The notes: generated from the letters alone by a model not told the origin. A stretch of DNA of 28,443 nt from Candidatus Kaiserbacteria bacterium (GCA_007116965.1 SKHJ01000019.1:1-28443), one strand, 5' to 3'. Positions 6,131 through 14,809 are shown, counted from the stretch's first letter. Numbers and translations are program-made.

Positions 6131-6766
6131 CTAACGTGGACGAACCAGCCACGGCTCATCCGGAGAAACTGACTGAAAACTACCAATCACAATCGAGCCG
6201 GCAGCAGTACGTACTACTGAACGAGCTTCATTGGTGGATAAGGTTAATGGACCAGATTCATCTTGAATAGCGTGTAGTGTTTGCGACTGCGTGTCAAATA
6301 GGAATGGTGTGCACTGGCCAGTTACGTCATACTGCTCGCAGTAGTATAGGTATGAGGAATTGGCAAAATGTTGATAAACAGGAATAGCGGTATGGAAGCC
6401 TTGACGGTCTCGTAAAGTTGGTAAATCAAGGTACGTGAACGTAGTAGCAGAAATGTCTTTACTCAACAATAAAGGCACATCTACATCATCAGTCATAAAG
6501 TATAATCCTTGATTCTTATATTGCAGCCTATCACTCACTAATTGCTGAGTAGTTTCAATAGCCGCGCTCTCTTCACCTGCGACTGCTGGTAATGCGCCAG
6601 CCACGCTCGCCGCTTGGTTACTAGGCTGGATGATTGGTTGTGATACTTCAACAGCCACAGGATCAGTTAGGGCAAAACGAAACAAGATTAGGGCAGCGGT
6701 AAAACCACAAACGTAGGCAAAAAATACTAATAATGCTCGCTCATTGGGAGTCCCTTCTATGTTCAT
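6131..6766 (-). CDS. Membrane-anchored extracytoplasmic protein of unknown function
   Basis: I do not recognise this 211-residue protein. A short cytoplasmic N-terminus is followed by one transmembrane helix (about 11-31), a Pro/Ala/Ser-rich linker (about 35-70) and a soluble domain (about 75-211) rich in beta-strand-like alternation. Two cysteines (in YLYYCEQYDVTGQCTPF) lie close together and could form a disulfide if the domain is outside. There is no catalytic motif. It is monocistronic: a TATACT -10 lies 8 bases before the ATG, and the tRNA-Ala promoter begins 17 bases after its stop. Confidence 0.7.
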   Translation of the reverse strand: MNIEGTPNERALLVFFAYVCGFTAALILFRFALTDPVAVEVSQPIIQPSNQAASVAGALPAVAGEESAAIETTQQLVSDRLQYKNQGLYFMTDDVDVPLLLSKDISATTFTYLDLPTLRDRQGFHTAIPVYQHFANSSYLYYCEQYDVTGQCTPFLFDTQSQTLHAIQDESGPLTLSTNEARSVVRTAAGSIVIGSFQSVSPDEPWLVRPR

Positions 6767-6774
6767 ATGATAAT

Positions 6775-6780
6775 AGTATA
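6775..6780 (-). promoter_or_regulatory. -10 box (TATACT) with leaderless spacing
   Basis: The minus strand reads TATACT, then 8 bases, then the ATG at 6766. It is not preceded by TG (it reads CAG), and no clear -35 is present. Confidence 0.5.
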
Positions 6781-6827
6781 CTGTGTTTTGCAGATTACAC
6801 CTAGAGTTATCCCCCGACTAGCTTCGT

Positions 6828-7790
6828 CTAGTGAGCGGCCTTATCGATCAAATGAGCGACCAATTCATCATATTCCACACCGGCTGTTTGCAATGCGCGC
6901 GGAAATAATGAGGTCTTAGTTAAACCTGGTAGAGTATTGATCTCTAAGAAGTAAGCCTGTCCATCTTGGACAATAAAATCACTGCGGGAATAATGTCGAA
7001 GGTCAAGCAATCGGTGTACTGATGTGGCAAGATCTTGCAGTTGACTACATTCAATGTCTGACAATGAGGCTGGACAAACCAGCTCAGTCTGTCCTCCATA
7101 CTTAGCATCATACGAGTAAAACATGTGGGAATCTAAAGGCTTGATCTCAATCGGTGGTAAAACGAAATGATCTTGGTCACGAAATTGCTCAAGAATACCG
7201 ACTGTCAACTCCTTGCCCCGAATACACTCTTCCACCATCACTGTTTCGTATTTAGACAGCAGAGAACGAACTTGATTGGGTACGTCAGTCAACGGCACTC
7301 CGACCAAAGTATCGACAGAGGAGCCCGCTGCGACTGGTTTAATGACCAATTCTGTGCCAAACGCAAGTAACGAGTGAAAATTACTATCAGCAGCAGTATT
7401 ACGCTCATCAAACAGCGCGAAGCGCGGGGTGGTGATGCCATGAGCTTGAACCAGCCGTTTTGTAAACGCCTTGTTCAATGCCGTGGCGGAGGCCAAGGCG
7501 CGGCTGCCTGTATAGGGAATCTGATGGTTAGTAAGGTATCGTTGCAACCTGCCGTCCTCGCCATGTTCGCCATGCAAAGCAATAAACACTACGTCAATAT
7601 CCTGGAGGACTTGCTCAGGCAAATACCTACGTCCACCGACTAGCCAGTCGCCAGTCTTGGTGATGGTGACATCTTTGTACGGATACTCAAGTGACTGGAG
7701 TGCTCGCAAAACCGCCGCACCAGTTCGCATCGAGACTTCGTACTCACTGCTCATGCCGCCTCGGACAACGGCAACGTGTGATCGTGACAT
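6828..7790 (-). CDS. ddl: D-alanine--D-alanine ligase
   Basis: Ddl is the cytosolic ATP-grasp ligase that makes the D-Ala-D-Ala end of the peptidoglycan precursor. All key motifs are present in 320 residues: VVRGGMSSEYEVS (residues 8-20, the GGxSxE N-terminal signature), HGEHGEDGRLQ (73-83), YTGSRALASATALNK, VIKPVAAGSSVDT (ATP-grasp loop), EECIRGKELTVG, SYDAKYGG (omega loop with the Tyr and Lys) and FLEINTLPGLTKTSL (metal-binding Glu/Asn). Its presence argues for a D-Ala-D-Ala-type peptidoglycan wall. An extended -10 ends 6 bases before the ATG. The small hairpin just after its stop has no T-run, so termination there is uncertain. Confidence 0.97.
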   Translation of the reverse strand: MSRSHVAVVRGGMSSEYEVSMRTGAAVLRALQSLEYPYKDVTITKTGDWLVGGRRYLPEQVLQDIDVVFIALHGEHGEDGRLQRYLTNHQIPYTGSRALASATALNKAFTKRLVQAHGITTPRFALFDERNTAADSNFHSLLAFGTELVIKPVAAGSSVDTLVGVPLTDVPNQVRSLLSKYETVMVEECIRGKELTVGILEQFRDQDHFVLPPIEIKPLDSHMFYSYDAKYGGQTELVCPASLSDIECSQLQDLATSVHRLLDLRHYSRSDFIVQDGQAYFLEINTLPGLTKTSLFPRALQTAGVEYDELVAHLIDKAAH

Positions 7791-7796
7791 ACTGAT

Positions 7797-7805
7797 ATTG
7801 TATCA
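7797..7805 (-). promoter_or_regulatory. Extended -10 promoter of ddl, leaderless spacing
   Basis: The minus strand reads TGATACAAT, then 6 bases, then the ddl ATG. Confidence 0.6.
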
Positions 7806-7853
7806 TGCAACAACCACAGATCGCTGTGTATATTAAACGTGAGCTTTCTTGAT

Positions 7854-9092
7854 TCAAGTCTTAGTTAAACGCCTGCGAGCTCGCTCACGATGGTAGGTAA
7901 TAGCAAAGCGATGAGACTCAGCGTTGGCTAGATAGATCTCTGGTTGATAACGTTCAACTATTTGTTTCTGACCATCAATCCGTACTGGTTTGTGCCTAGC
8001 ATTCTTAACGACTGCCACTACCGGAATAGTGAACTTTTTTTGTTTCAATATTCGTTCAGCGGCTCGGCGCTGCGCCACACTACCGTCGACCACAATGACC
8101 TGTGGATATGGCCATTCGGGATGAGCTAGACGACGTTCTAAAACCTCTCGCAACGCTGCTGGATCGTTGGCGTCAGTCAAACCATTAATTTTAACCTTGC
8201 GGTATTCGCTTTTGCGGGCGCTACCATCTACCACTACGGTCATGACTCCGACCATCTCTTGCCCGGCATGATGAGCAATGTCATACGCTTCGATGCGAAA
8301 GGCGTGTTGGTTGTCATACGATTGTTTGTCGGCTTTAATAAGCGCAATATCTTGAATATGCTCTAAGGCAAAAATACGCTGCTTTATCTGTTGGGCCACT
8401 TCAAACTGTTCATCTTTTGCGTAATGTATCATTTCCTTTTGTAGTTCTTTGATAATTTGCCGTTTCTTACCTTGAAAGAATAGCTTAATATGTCGTATCG
8501 TTCTAAGGTATTCTTCTCGTGATTCCTCTTTGGGATATAAACCAATCTGACGATTAAAATCGATTTTGCCTCGGGCCAATTTACTTTTCTCGGCCCCTAG
8601 TGGTTTGGCAGTGTCGTAAAATTTAAATAACTTACGGACTATACGCAACGCCTCACGAAACAGTTGTCCACTTGGGAATGGGCCAAAGTGATATTTTATC
8701 TCTTGCTTTGTGTATTGCTCGGTCAGATCTTTTCCACGCACCACCAAAACCCGTGGCCATTCTTCATTGGTGATAATGAGATGATTGTAGCTTTTATCGT
8801 CCTTACTACGAGTATTGTACGTAGGTTTGTGGGTGCGTATGAGGTTGGTTTCAAGTATTAGTGCCTCTAAAACGCTCTCTGTCTCGGTAATTTCTACCGT
8901 CTTTGCCTCATTTACCATTTTGACAATAAGCGGTGAGCGCTTCTCAATTAAGTCAGGGGTAAAATAACTTCGTACCCGATTACGTAGTGATGTAGCTTTA
9001 CCGATATACAAAATTTCTCTTTTCGCACCGAGAAAAAAATACACTCCTGGTGTATCTGGTAGGGTCAACCTAGCTAGATCGACTTTTTGCAT
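7854..9092 (-). CDS. uvrC: UvrC excinuclease subunit, short form without C-terminal helix-hairpin-helix domain
   Basis: UvrC makes both incisions around a DNA lesion once UvrB is loaded. This 412-residue protein has the GIY-YIG nuclease (GVY at 16-18, YIG at 29-31, followed by an Arg and ILETNLIR with the metal Glu). A UVR/UvrB-binding helix pair comes next (about 212-245), then the RNase H-like nuclease with its apparent catalytic triad: Asp in EAYDIAHHAG, Asp in VIVVDGSVAQ, and His in ESHRFAITYHRER. Canonical UvrC is about 600 residues and ends in two HhH motifs. Here the protein stops right after RERARRRLTKT, so the HhH part is absent. The inter-domain cysteine-rich region is also reduced. 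No downstream frame restores the HhH part before ddl. It lies just downstream of uvrA and has its own extended -10. Confidence 0.93.
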   Translation of the reverse strand: MQKVDLARLTLPDTPGVYFFLGAKREILYIGKATSLRNRVRSYFTPDLIEKRSPLIVKMVNEAKTVEITETESVLEALILETNLIRTHKPTYNTRSKDDKSYNHLIITNEEWPRVLVVRGKDLTEQYTKQEIKYHFGPFPSGQLFREALRIVRKLFKFYDTAKPLGAEKSKLARGKIDFNRQIGLYPKEESREEYLRTIRHIKLFFQGKKRQIIKELQKEMIHYAKDEQFEVAQQIKQRIFALEHIQDIALIKADKQSYDNQHAFRIEAYDIAHHAGQEMVGVMTVVVDGSARKSEYRKVKINGLTDANDPAALREVLERRLAHPEWPYPQVIVVDGSVAQRRAAERILKQKKFTIPVVAVVKNARHKPVRIDGQKQIVERYQPEIYLANAESHRFAITYHRERARRRLTKT

Positions 9093-9100
9093 TGAAGACC

Positions 9101-9109
9101 ACTATATCA
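9101..9109 (-). promoter_or_regulatory. Extended -10 promoter of uvrC, leaderless spacing
   Basis: The minus strand reads TGATATAGT, then 8 bases, then the uvrC ATG. It sits in the 71-base gap after uvrA. Confidence 0.6.
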
Positions 9110-9163
9110 AAGCCAACGCACATATCCAGTTAAACAAAGTGGTATCTTGTTCCACCAAGTGGA

Positions 9164-11803
9164 TCAAAGGATTTTCCTCAAATACTGTCCGGTAAATGAT
9201 TTTTCACTTTCTGCCACCTGCTCAGGGGTGCCCTTGGCTATTACTTTACCTCCGGCAGCGCCACCTTCTGGACCAATGTCAATGATATGATCTGCACACT
9301 TGATAAGGTCAAGATTGTGCTCAATGACAACGACGGTATTACCCTTGTCCACCAAGGACTGTAAGATATCGATGAGCTTGGCCACATCGTCATAATGAAG
9401 ACCAATACTTGGCTCGTCCAATAAATAAATAGTTTTTTGCGTATGTGGTCGATACAGTTCAGACGCAATCTTGACTCGCTGTGCTTCACCACCAGAGAGC
9501 GTCGTGGCACTTTGCCCTAAGTGCAGGTAGCCGAGCCCCACCTCGCACAGCGTATTCAGGCGCTCATAAATAGCTGGAACGTCCTTAAAGAACTCAGTGG
9601 CTTCTTCGATAGTCATTTCCAAGACCTCATAGATGTTTTTACCTTTGTAACGAACTTCGAGTGTCTCTTTGGTAAAACGCTTACCATCACAGACATCACA
9701 CGTAACAAAAACGGTTGGCAAAAAATGCATTTCAACCGCAATGACACCATTGCCCTGACAGGCTTCACACCGTCCACCCTTCACGTTAAAGCTAAAGCGG
9801 CCTGGTTTCCACCCTCGCACCCGCGCTTCACTCGTAGCAGCAAACAAGTCACGGATATGCGTAAAGGCGCCAGTATACGTCGCTGGGTTAGAGCGGGGTG
9901 TTCGACCAATTGGTGACTGATCAATTAAAACGGTTCGACCTAAGTACTCAGTACCGGTAAATTCACTACAGTTGTATAGTTTGGCGGTTCGGTGTCGCTT
10001 CTCTAAGCGACCGAGTAGATTCTTGTGTAGTATCTCATACATAAATGTCGATTTACCGGAGCCGGAGACCCCGGTTATCATAACGAGGCGTCCAAGTGGT
10101 AGATTAACGTTCAAATTTTTGATGTTAAAGGCAGTACCGCCTTTTATGCGCAACGTACCTTTTTCACTGGTACGACGTTCTGGTACCGGTATTTGTTTGT
10201 CTTTACGCAAGTACGCAATTGTCGCTGAACCAGTCAAGTCTTTTTTAGCAGCTAGCAATGGTTGTAAGTAATCAGCCACCACCACTTCCCCACCGTGGAC
10301 TCCAGCTCCGGGACCAATATCAACAATATAATCGGCAGCAAAAATCGTATCCTCATCGTGCTCGACCACGATGATTGTGTTGCCGAGGTCTCGCAACTCG
10401 ATAAGTGTCTGGATCAAGCGGTCATTATCTCGTTGGTGTAAACCTATAGTTGGCTCATCCAGTACATACAACGCTCCTACTAAGCCCGAACCTAACTGAG
10501 AAGCCAACCTGATTCTTTGAGCTTCACCGCCTGAAAGGGTGTTAGCTCGACGATCAAGTGTCAGATAGCCAATACCGACATTTTTCATAAAATGCAATCG
10601 ATCAATAATCTCGCGTAAGGCTGGCCAGGCGATCTCGTACTCTTTCTTGGTAAAATTAAGTGTATCGACAAAGGCGATTGCCTCATCAACGGTCATTCGT
10701 GTAAAATCAACGATATTGTAGCCAAGGAAATCCTTCGAACCACCCAGGTACACCCGCAAAGCTTCTGGTCGTAAACGCGCACCGTTACATTTCGGACATA
10801 TTTCATCATTGAAAATACCCACCACGCCCAAGCCGTTACACTCCGGACACGCACCATAGGGAGAGTTGAAGGAAAACAATCGTGGTTCAACTTCAGGAAA
10901 CGAAGAGCCATCAGCTGGACAGACAAATCGTCCCGAAAGCGTGCGCACTGAGCCATCAGGACTTTCCACTTTCACTAAACCATTCGCTTCATGCAACGCC
11001 AGCTCGACTGCTTCAGACAAACGTTCGTGTGAACCTTTAGGGTCATCCTTAAACTCACTGACATATATTTCATCGATCAAGATATCAATATCGTGTCGTT
11101 TGGTCTTGCTGAGCACAATTTTTTCCCGCAACTGCTTGACTTCTCCATCAATTTTTACGGTCTCATAGCCCTTGCCAAGTAGATCGTAGAGGAGTTGGTA
11201 GTACTCACCTTTGCGACCGACCACGACCGGTGCAAAAATGGCCACTCGACCTTTTGATACCTCAATCCCCATGACGTGCTGACTTTGTTGCTTGGTGGCA
11301 GTCTGAACTTCCCTATCCTTTATCGCCTGCGTGATTATGCCAAGTATCTCATCTTGCGAAAGCTTTTGGATCGGGACATCTACGTCTAAACAGTATGGCT
11401 GTCCCACGCGGGCATACAAAATACGCAAGTAATCATATATCTCAGTAATCGTTGCTACGGTTGAGCGTGGGTTACGTGACGCAGATTTTTGGTCGATGGA
11501 AATGGCGGGTGAGAGTCCGACTATCTCGTCAACGTCTGGTTTTTGCATTTTGTTGAGAAACTGGCGCGCATACGGTGATAATGACTCAACATATCGACGT
11601 TGGCCTTCAGCAAAGATAGTATCAAAAGCCAATGATGACTTTCCCGAGCCAGAAGGACCAGTAATAGCCACCAGGCGATTACGTGGGATAGTAACGGTGA
11701 TGTCTTTTAAATTGTGAGTCCGCGCTCCTTGGACCACAATAGTTTCCCGCCCGCGTGTTTGCTGTCGAGTTTGGTCTGCTGGTGTTTTTTCTTTGCGGGC
11801 CAT
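9164..11803 (-). CDS. uvrA: UvrA excinuclease ATPase subunit
   Basis: UvrA is the ABC-type ATPase dimer that finds damage and loads UvrB. The protein is 879 residues, somewhat shorter than the usual 940. It has two ABC modules: Walker A GPSGSGKSS (N-terminal) and GVSGSGKST (C-terminal), signatures NTLSGGEAQRIRLA and TTLSGGEAQRVKIA, and Walker B YVLDEPTIGLH and YLLDEPSIGLH. The UvrB-interaction region follows KSASRNPRSTVATITEIYDYLR. The second zinc module (CEACQGNG...CDVCDGKR) is intact. The first has CPADG...CPECNGLG, so one position of the usual first CxxC pair is Asp. The start MARKEKTPADQ gives a short basic extension before the conserved IVVQGARTHNLK. A possible -10 lies 9 bases upstream. 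Confidence 0.97.
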   Translation of the reverse strand: MARKEKTPADQTRQQTRGRETIVVQGARTHNLKDITVTIPRNRLVAITGPSGSGKSSLAFDTIFAEGQRRYVESLSPYARQFLNKMQKPDVDEIVGLSPAISIDQKSASRNPRSTVATITEIYDYLRILYARVGQPYCLDVDVPIQKLSQDEILGIITQAIKDREVQTATKQQSQHVMGIEVSKGRVAIFAPVVVGRKGEYYQLLYDLLGKGYETVKIDGEVKQLREKIVLSKTKRHDIDILIDEIYVSEFKDDPKGSHERLSEAVELALHEANGLVKVESPDGSVRTLSGRFVCPADGSSFPEVEPRLFSFNSPYGACPECNGLGVVGIFNDEICPKCNGARLRPEALRVYLGGSKDFLGYNIVDFTRMTVDEAIAFVDTLNFTKKEYEIAWPALREIIDRLHFMKNVGIGYLTLDRRANTLSGGEAQRIRLASQLGSGLVGALYVLDEPTIGLHQRDNDRLIQTLIELRDLGNTIIVVEHDEDTIFAADYIVDIGPGAGVHGGEVVVADYLQPLLAAKKDLTGSATIAYLRKDKQIPVPERRTSEKGTLRIKGGTAFNIKNLNVNLPLGRLVMITGVSGSGKSTFMYEILHKNLLGRLEKRHRTAKLYNCSEFTGTEYLGRTVLIDQSPIGRTPRSNPATYTGAFTHIRDLFAATSEARVRGWKPGRFSFNVKGGRCEACQGNGVIAVEMHFLPTVFVTCDVCDGKRFTKETLEVRYKGKNIYEVLEMTIEEATEFFKDVPAIYERLNTLCEVGLGYLHLGQSATTLSGGEAQRVKIASELYRPHTQKTIYLLDEPSIGLHYDDVAKLIDILQSLVDKGNTVVVIEHNLDLIKCADHIIDIGPEGGAAGGKVIAKGTPEQVAESEKSFTGQYLRKIL

Positions 11804-11812
11804 AGCCTGAAC

Positions 11813-11818
11813 AGCATA
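11813..11818 (-). promoter_or_regulatory. Possible -10 box of uvrA
   Basis: The minus strand reads TATGCT, 9 bases before the uvrA ATG, without TG extension. A second candidate, CATACT, lies about 25 bases upstream of the ATG. No clear LexA-type operator is visible here. Confidence 0.3.
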
Positions 11819-11849
11819 CCGTAGTTTTAGTATGCTGCAAAATCACTGT

Positions 11850-13202
11850 TTAACTCGCTGTATGCTGATGGTAAGAAGTGGGGACCGACACCACTATATC
11901 TACCCCGACATCTTTAATTGATTCTACGTTGACACGAGCCCCGATAGTATCTATATACTGACGCGCGATCCAAGCAGACAGTCCAGCTACTAATGTCTCA
12001 TGCGTTTTACTCCCTGGAGTGGCAAAAAATGGTGCAAATGTTTTACGTGCATCATGCATGGCTGGGCCTTTTCCGCGTATCTTTATATGAATATCACAAG
12101 TCGTTCTACGAGCATTAATATCAATCTCGATAGTTCCTGCCACTAGGTTGTCTATACTATGCTCTACTAGACGACGAATGACTTGTGTGATCGCCTGCTC
12201 ATCACTTTTGACCACTGCTCCCGCCAAGCGACCGGACTGGACCAGGGTGATCGGTATATCGTTCAGACGAGGTCGTACGTCATTGAGTACTGCCACTGTC
12301 ACTTCACCAATATCCACGGGCGCGATAACCAACTGAGTAGTACCAGCCTGGATTTTTGCCACATCAACGATATCTGCAATACTGGATGCTATACGTTCGG
12401 TAGCATGTTTGATCTGCTCAAGCTCTGCTCTATCTTTTTGGCTCAACGTATTATTTTCGAGCATCATGCTAGCATATCCACGTGCTACAGTTAGTGGCTC
12501 ACGAAGTTCGTGGGCGATCATCTGGGTAAACTGACGTCTGCTTCGTAAGGTGTCATATGTATACGTAAATAAATCACGGTAACTTATCGCGTGCACGTGC
12601 CAAATCGCAATTACTAAGACAATTACGTAGATGACCAGCAAGACCGGATAAATAGACCAAAGGTTCTTTACGAACGCTGCCTCAAGGTTATTAAGTGAGT
12701 ACGTAGAGATAATATAAAATTGCGTACCACTTTGATCTCGCACCAGACGCACTGATTGTATCTGCGAACCAGCTTCGTCGACCACTACTTCATGGAGGGT
12801 TTGATTTACTTCTATAGTGGCTCGCGCTAATAACAGATCTCGTTCGTAGAGCTGGTCGCGGCGACCAGGTTGACTGGAGTGGGCTACACGCAAGCCAGCA
12901 ACCTCTGGAACTACCAGCTCCAGACTGATCATGTCATGATTTCTCGCTACAGTACGCAGCACCATCTCTTCATAAGCAGCTGGCTGATATCTGTCGCCAG
13001 CGATGGTAAGAGCCAGCGCATCATGAATACTGGCCACCGCTGATTCGACGGTCGCCACATAATTTGCCCGGCCGGCGTCGAGAAAGAGGTTGGCTGTATA
13101 CACAAACAATAGTGGTAGGAAGACAATGACGATCAGCGCCACCAAAACCTGTGGTTGTTGAAACACGGTGTAGAATAGTTGTCGTGAAAACAGCTGTCTC
13201 AT
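11850..13202 (-). CDS. Sensor histidine kinase-like membrane protein with degenerate ATP-binding domain
   Basis: The 450-residue protein has two transmembrane helices (about 19-40 and 184-205) flanking an extracytoplasmic sensor domain. A HisKA-like dimerisation domain follows with H-box FTQMIAHELREPLT and phosphoacceptor-type H231. The C-terminal region (about 325-442) aligns by pattern with HATPase_c, but its ATP motifs are eroded. The N-box stretch VIRRLVEHSIDNL lacks the Asn at the expected place, the DxGxG box reads IRGKG (Ile375 where Asp should be), and the G2 box is GLSAWIA. The F-box (FAPFFAT) remains. It may therefore be a phosphatase-type or pseudo-kinase sensor, or a diverged active kinase. 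It overlaps the upstream gene by 4 bases (ATGA), so they are translationally coupled. No response regulator gene is in the window. Confidence 0.8.
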   Translation of the reverse strand: MRQLFSRQLFYTVFQQPQVLVALIVIVFLPLLFVYTANLFLDAGRANYVATVESAVASIHDALALTIAGDRYQPAAYEEMVLRTVARNHDMISLELVVPEVAGLRVAHSSQPGRRDQLYERDLLLARATIEVNQTLHEVVVDEAGSQIQSVRLVRDQSGTQFYIISTYSLNNLEAAFVKNLWSIYPVLLVIYVIVLVIAIWHVHAISYRDLFTYTYDTLRSRRQFTQMIAHELREPLTVARGYASMMLENNTLSQKDRAELEQIKHATERIASSIADIVDVAKIQAGTTQLVIAPVDIGEVTVAVLNDVRPRLNDIPITLVQSGRLAGAVVKSDEQAITQVIRRLVEHSIDNLVAGTIEIDINARRTTCDIHIKIRGKGPAMHDARKTFAPFFATPGSKTHETLVAGLSAWIARQYIDTIGARVNVESIKDVGVDIVVSVPTSYHQHTAS

Positions 13203-14383
13203 AGGTTACTCCGCTTGATGGCTTGCAATTCAGATCTACGTGTCTGCAACATATATCCTAGCAGTATCAGAACCAAGCTGGCCATAATCACTGATAACCA
13301 TATCACCATAAAGAAAAGAGTCGCGGTAGGTGAAGTACCGACAGAGGATGAACGATACACAGAACTGATTACCGCTAGTTGCCTATCCTGTACCGTAAAG
13401 ACTAGTGGTTCGCTTTTCGCGATGATCATACCAAAATCATCAAACAAACTAACTACGGCCTGATACACTCCATCTGGTAAGACGTTGGGGACGTGGGTCG
13501 TCCACTGCTCAGAGTTAAAACCAACAGGCACACGAACAGGAAAATCAGAGATGGTCAAATATACCTGAGAAGAAACTGCAGCCCGACCAGAAAATTGTAA
13601 ATACGTTCGATCACTATCCGCTACTGACTGTACGCTTACAGTTGATATTTCAAGCATATCCTCGTCAACCACACCACCAAGTTCCGGAGTGATCCACATT
13701 GGTGTCTCGTTAGAAGTTAGAGGTATCATTTTCATCTCAGCAGCATCGGAGCCGGTCAAGGCCAGTCTGACCAACGATCGGTCCTCCGGGATGTTTCCTT
13801 GTAATAATTCACCCGTCGCCAAGACCGCTACAGGATCTGTACTACCGTGGTGCAGATTGTAGAGAATCGTCTCAGCCGCAATGACGTAACCAATCTCGTC
13901 ACTAATGTATTGACGGATCTCCTCTGCCAACGCCCGGCGCTCACTTGGTGATTCATAGACAGCGTACGTGAGCAATAGTTCCTGCTGTTGGGTGAAGCCA
14001 TTCGCCGCGGCGGTAATCTGTGCTGAATCGCCAGACCGTAGGGCTTGCGATAGTTCATTACGTAATTGTTGCAACTGACGTTGCGTTGCAGGCGCCAAGA
14101 CCAACCGTCGTACTTCACCTGCCAGAGAATTGGTGTGGGTCATGGCCGATACAGTGGATTGAGTGTCATACGTAGCCAGCGCGGCTGCAGTCGCAGCAAA
14201 ATGCGTAACTGAGCGGTCGTTGTTGTCACTAAGCAAAGTCGCTTGTACGACAAATGCCGCAGTTCCGGCTCCAAGTGCCAGCACACCGAGCCAGATGCCC
14301 GCATACCGAAACACCAAAGCTGACCAGTTGCGTATCGACTGAGTAGCTCGTTCACTGCTTTGTACTAAACGTGGTGTGAACAT
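13199..14383 (-). CDS. Two-helix membrane protein with large extracytoplasmic domain, coupled to the histidine kinase
   Basis: I do not recognise a named family. The protein (394 residues from ATG 14383) has a transmembrane helix near residues 23-46, an outer region of about 285 residues, and a second helix near 355-378 with a basic tail. The first half of the outer region is helix-rich, with Gln/Ala runs such as QLQQLRNELSQALRSGD, resembling helical-bundle sensor domains. The second half (about 260-330) looks like a beta-sandwich. The stop overlaps the kinase start as ATGA, so it probably acts as an input or partner subunit for that kinase. The frame can be opened from GTG at 14398, but that codon abuts the TATAAT box; TATAAT lies 6 bases before ATG 14383, so the downstream start is preferred. 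Confidence 0.75.
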   Translation of the reverse strand: MFTPRLVQSSERATQSIRNWSALVFRYAGIWLGVLALGAGTAAFVVQATLLSDNNDRSVTHFAATAAALATYDTQSTVSAMTHTNSLAGEVRRLVLAPATQRQLQQLRNELSQALRSGDSAQITAAANGFTQQQELLLTYAVYESPSERRALAEEIRQYISDEIGYVIAAETILYNLHHGSTDPVAVLATGELLQGNIPEDRSLVRLALTGSDAAEMKMIPLTSNETPMWITPELGGVVDEDMLEISTVSVQSVADSDRTYLQFSGRAAVSSQVYLTISDFPVRVPVGFNSEQWTTHVPNVLPDGVYQAVVSLFDDFGMIIAKSEPLVFTVQDRQLAVISSVYRSSSVGTSPTATLFFMVIWLSVIMASLVLILLGYMLQTRRSELQAIKRSNL

Positions 14384-14389
14384 AGCTGA

Positions 14390-14395
14390 ATTATA
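14390..14395 (-). promoter_or_regulatory. Perfect -10 box (TATAAT) with leaderless spacing
   Basis: The minus strand reads TATAAT, then 6 bases, then ATG 14383. The box is readable as Tyr-Asn codons in the longer frame, which shows how that frame arises from promoter sequence. Confidence 0.65.
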
Positions 14396-14518
14396 CACGA
14401 CGAAACGACATTCCGGTCATTGTTCCCCCAATACCTAAAAACAATAAACCACAGAAATTAGATAAGTCTAGTAACAACAAATAATCAACAACGTACACTA
14501 TAGATAGAGGCGTCTTGA

Positions 14519-14530
14519 AAGGAGGTGATG
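14519..14530 (+). promoter_or_regulatory. Strong Shine-Dalgarno of the small plus-strand gene
   Basis: AAAGGAGGTGAT matches the 16S rRNA anti-SD over its whole length. It selects GTG 14534 over GTG 14525 (inside the SD) and ATG 14528 (2 bases after GGAGG). No other gene in the window has a comparable site. Confidence 0.8.
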
Positions 14531-14533
14531 ACC

Positions 14534-14794
14534 GTGAACGCGCCCATTGTTCCCCCGCTGGTCAATAACCAGCTCGTAGTTCTCAACACACCACCCGAGC
14601 TTATACCTGCTATTAAAGCCAAAGTGGAGGCACTTGAAAGGCACCGGGGTCCAACCCTCACCTATGATGAAACTGAGCAAGTGCTTACCATACGCTTTGC
14701 CAGGAGCTTTCCGGGTGCAGAGGTGCAGTTTCTCAATCATCTCAAGGATGAAATCGAGAAGCTAAAGCGAAACGCAGAGAGGGATACGTCATGA
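14534..14794 (+). CDS. Small protein of unknown function with strong Shine-Dalgarno
   Basis: I do not recognise this protein of 86 residues (from GTG 14534). A full-strength Shine-Dalgarno, AAAGGAGGTGAT, at 14519-14530 lies 8 bases (from the end of GGAGG) before GTG 14534, the best-spaced start. ATG 14528 lies too close and GTG 14525 overlaps the Shine-Dalgarno. The protein has no membrane segment. A Pro-rich N-terminus (NAPIVPPL) leads to an amphipathic helix (PELIPAIKAKVEALERHR), a two-strand-like stretch (LTYDETEQVLTIRF) and a charged C-terminal helix (LKDEIEKLKRNAERD) likely to be coiled coil. It is the only plus-strand gene between 3063 and the right edge, lies between divergent and convergent minus-strand genes, and is followed by a GC-rich hairpin. 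Its isolation, opposite strand and signal type suggest an independently regulated gene. Confidence 0.7.
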   Translation: MNAPIVPPLVNNQLVVLNTPPELIPAIKAKVEALERHRGPTLTYDETEQVLTIRFARSFPGAEVQFLNHLKDEIEKLKRNAERDTS

Positions 14795-14809
14795 CCAGTG
14801 ACCAATAAC

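Noticed and set aside
5986..6270. Open frame starting MDPTGFEPAASSVQ on the plus strand
   Set aside because: Its first third is the antisense of tRNA-Ala, and the rest overlaps the tRNA promoter and the 6131-6766 gene. It is a well-known type of spurious call.
9152..9162. Short hairpin CCACCAAGTGG after uvrA as a terminator
   Set aside because: The stem is only 4 bp, with no T-run; transcription probably continues towards uvrC or stops elsewhere.
14498..14740. Minus-strand frame opposite the small plus-strand gene
   Set aside because: It has no promoter or ribosome site, while the plus frame has a perfect Shine-Dalgarno and a downstream hairpin.
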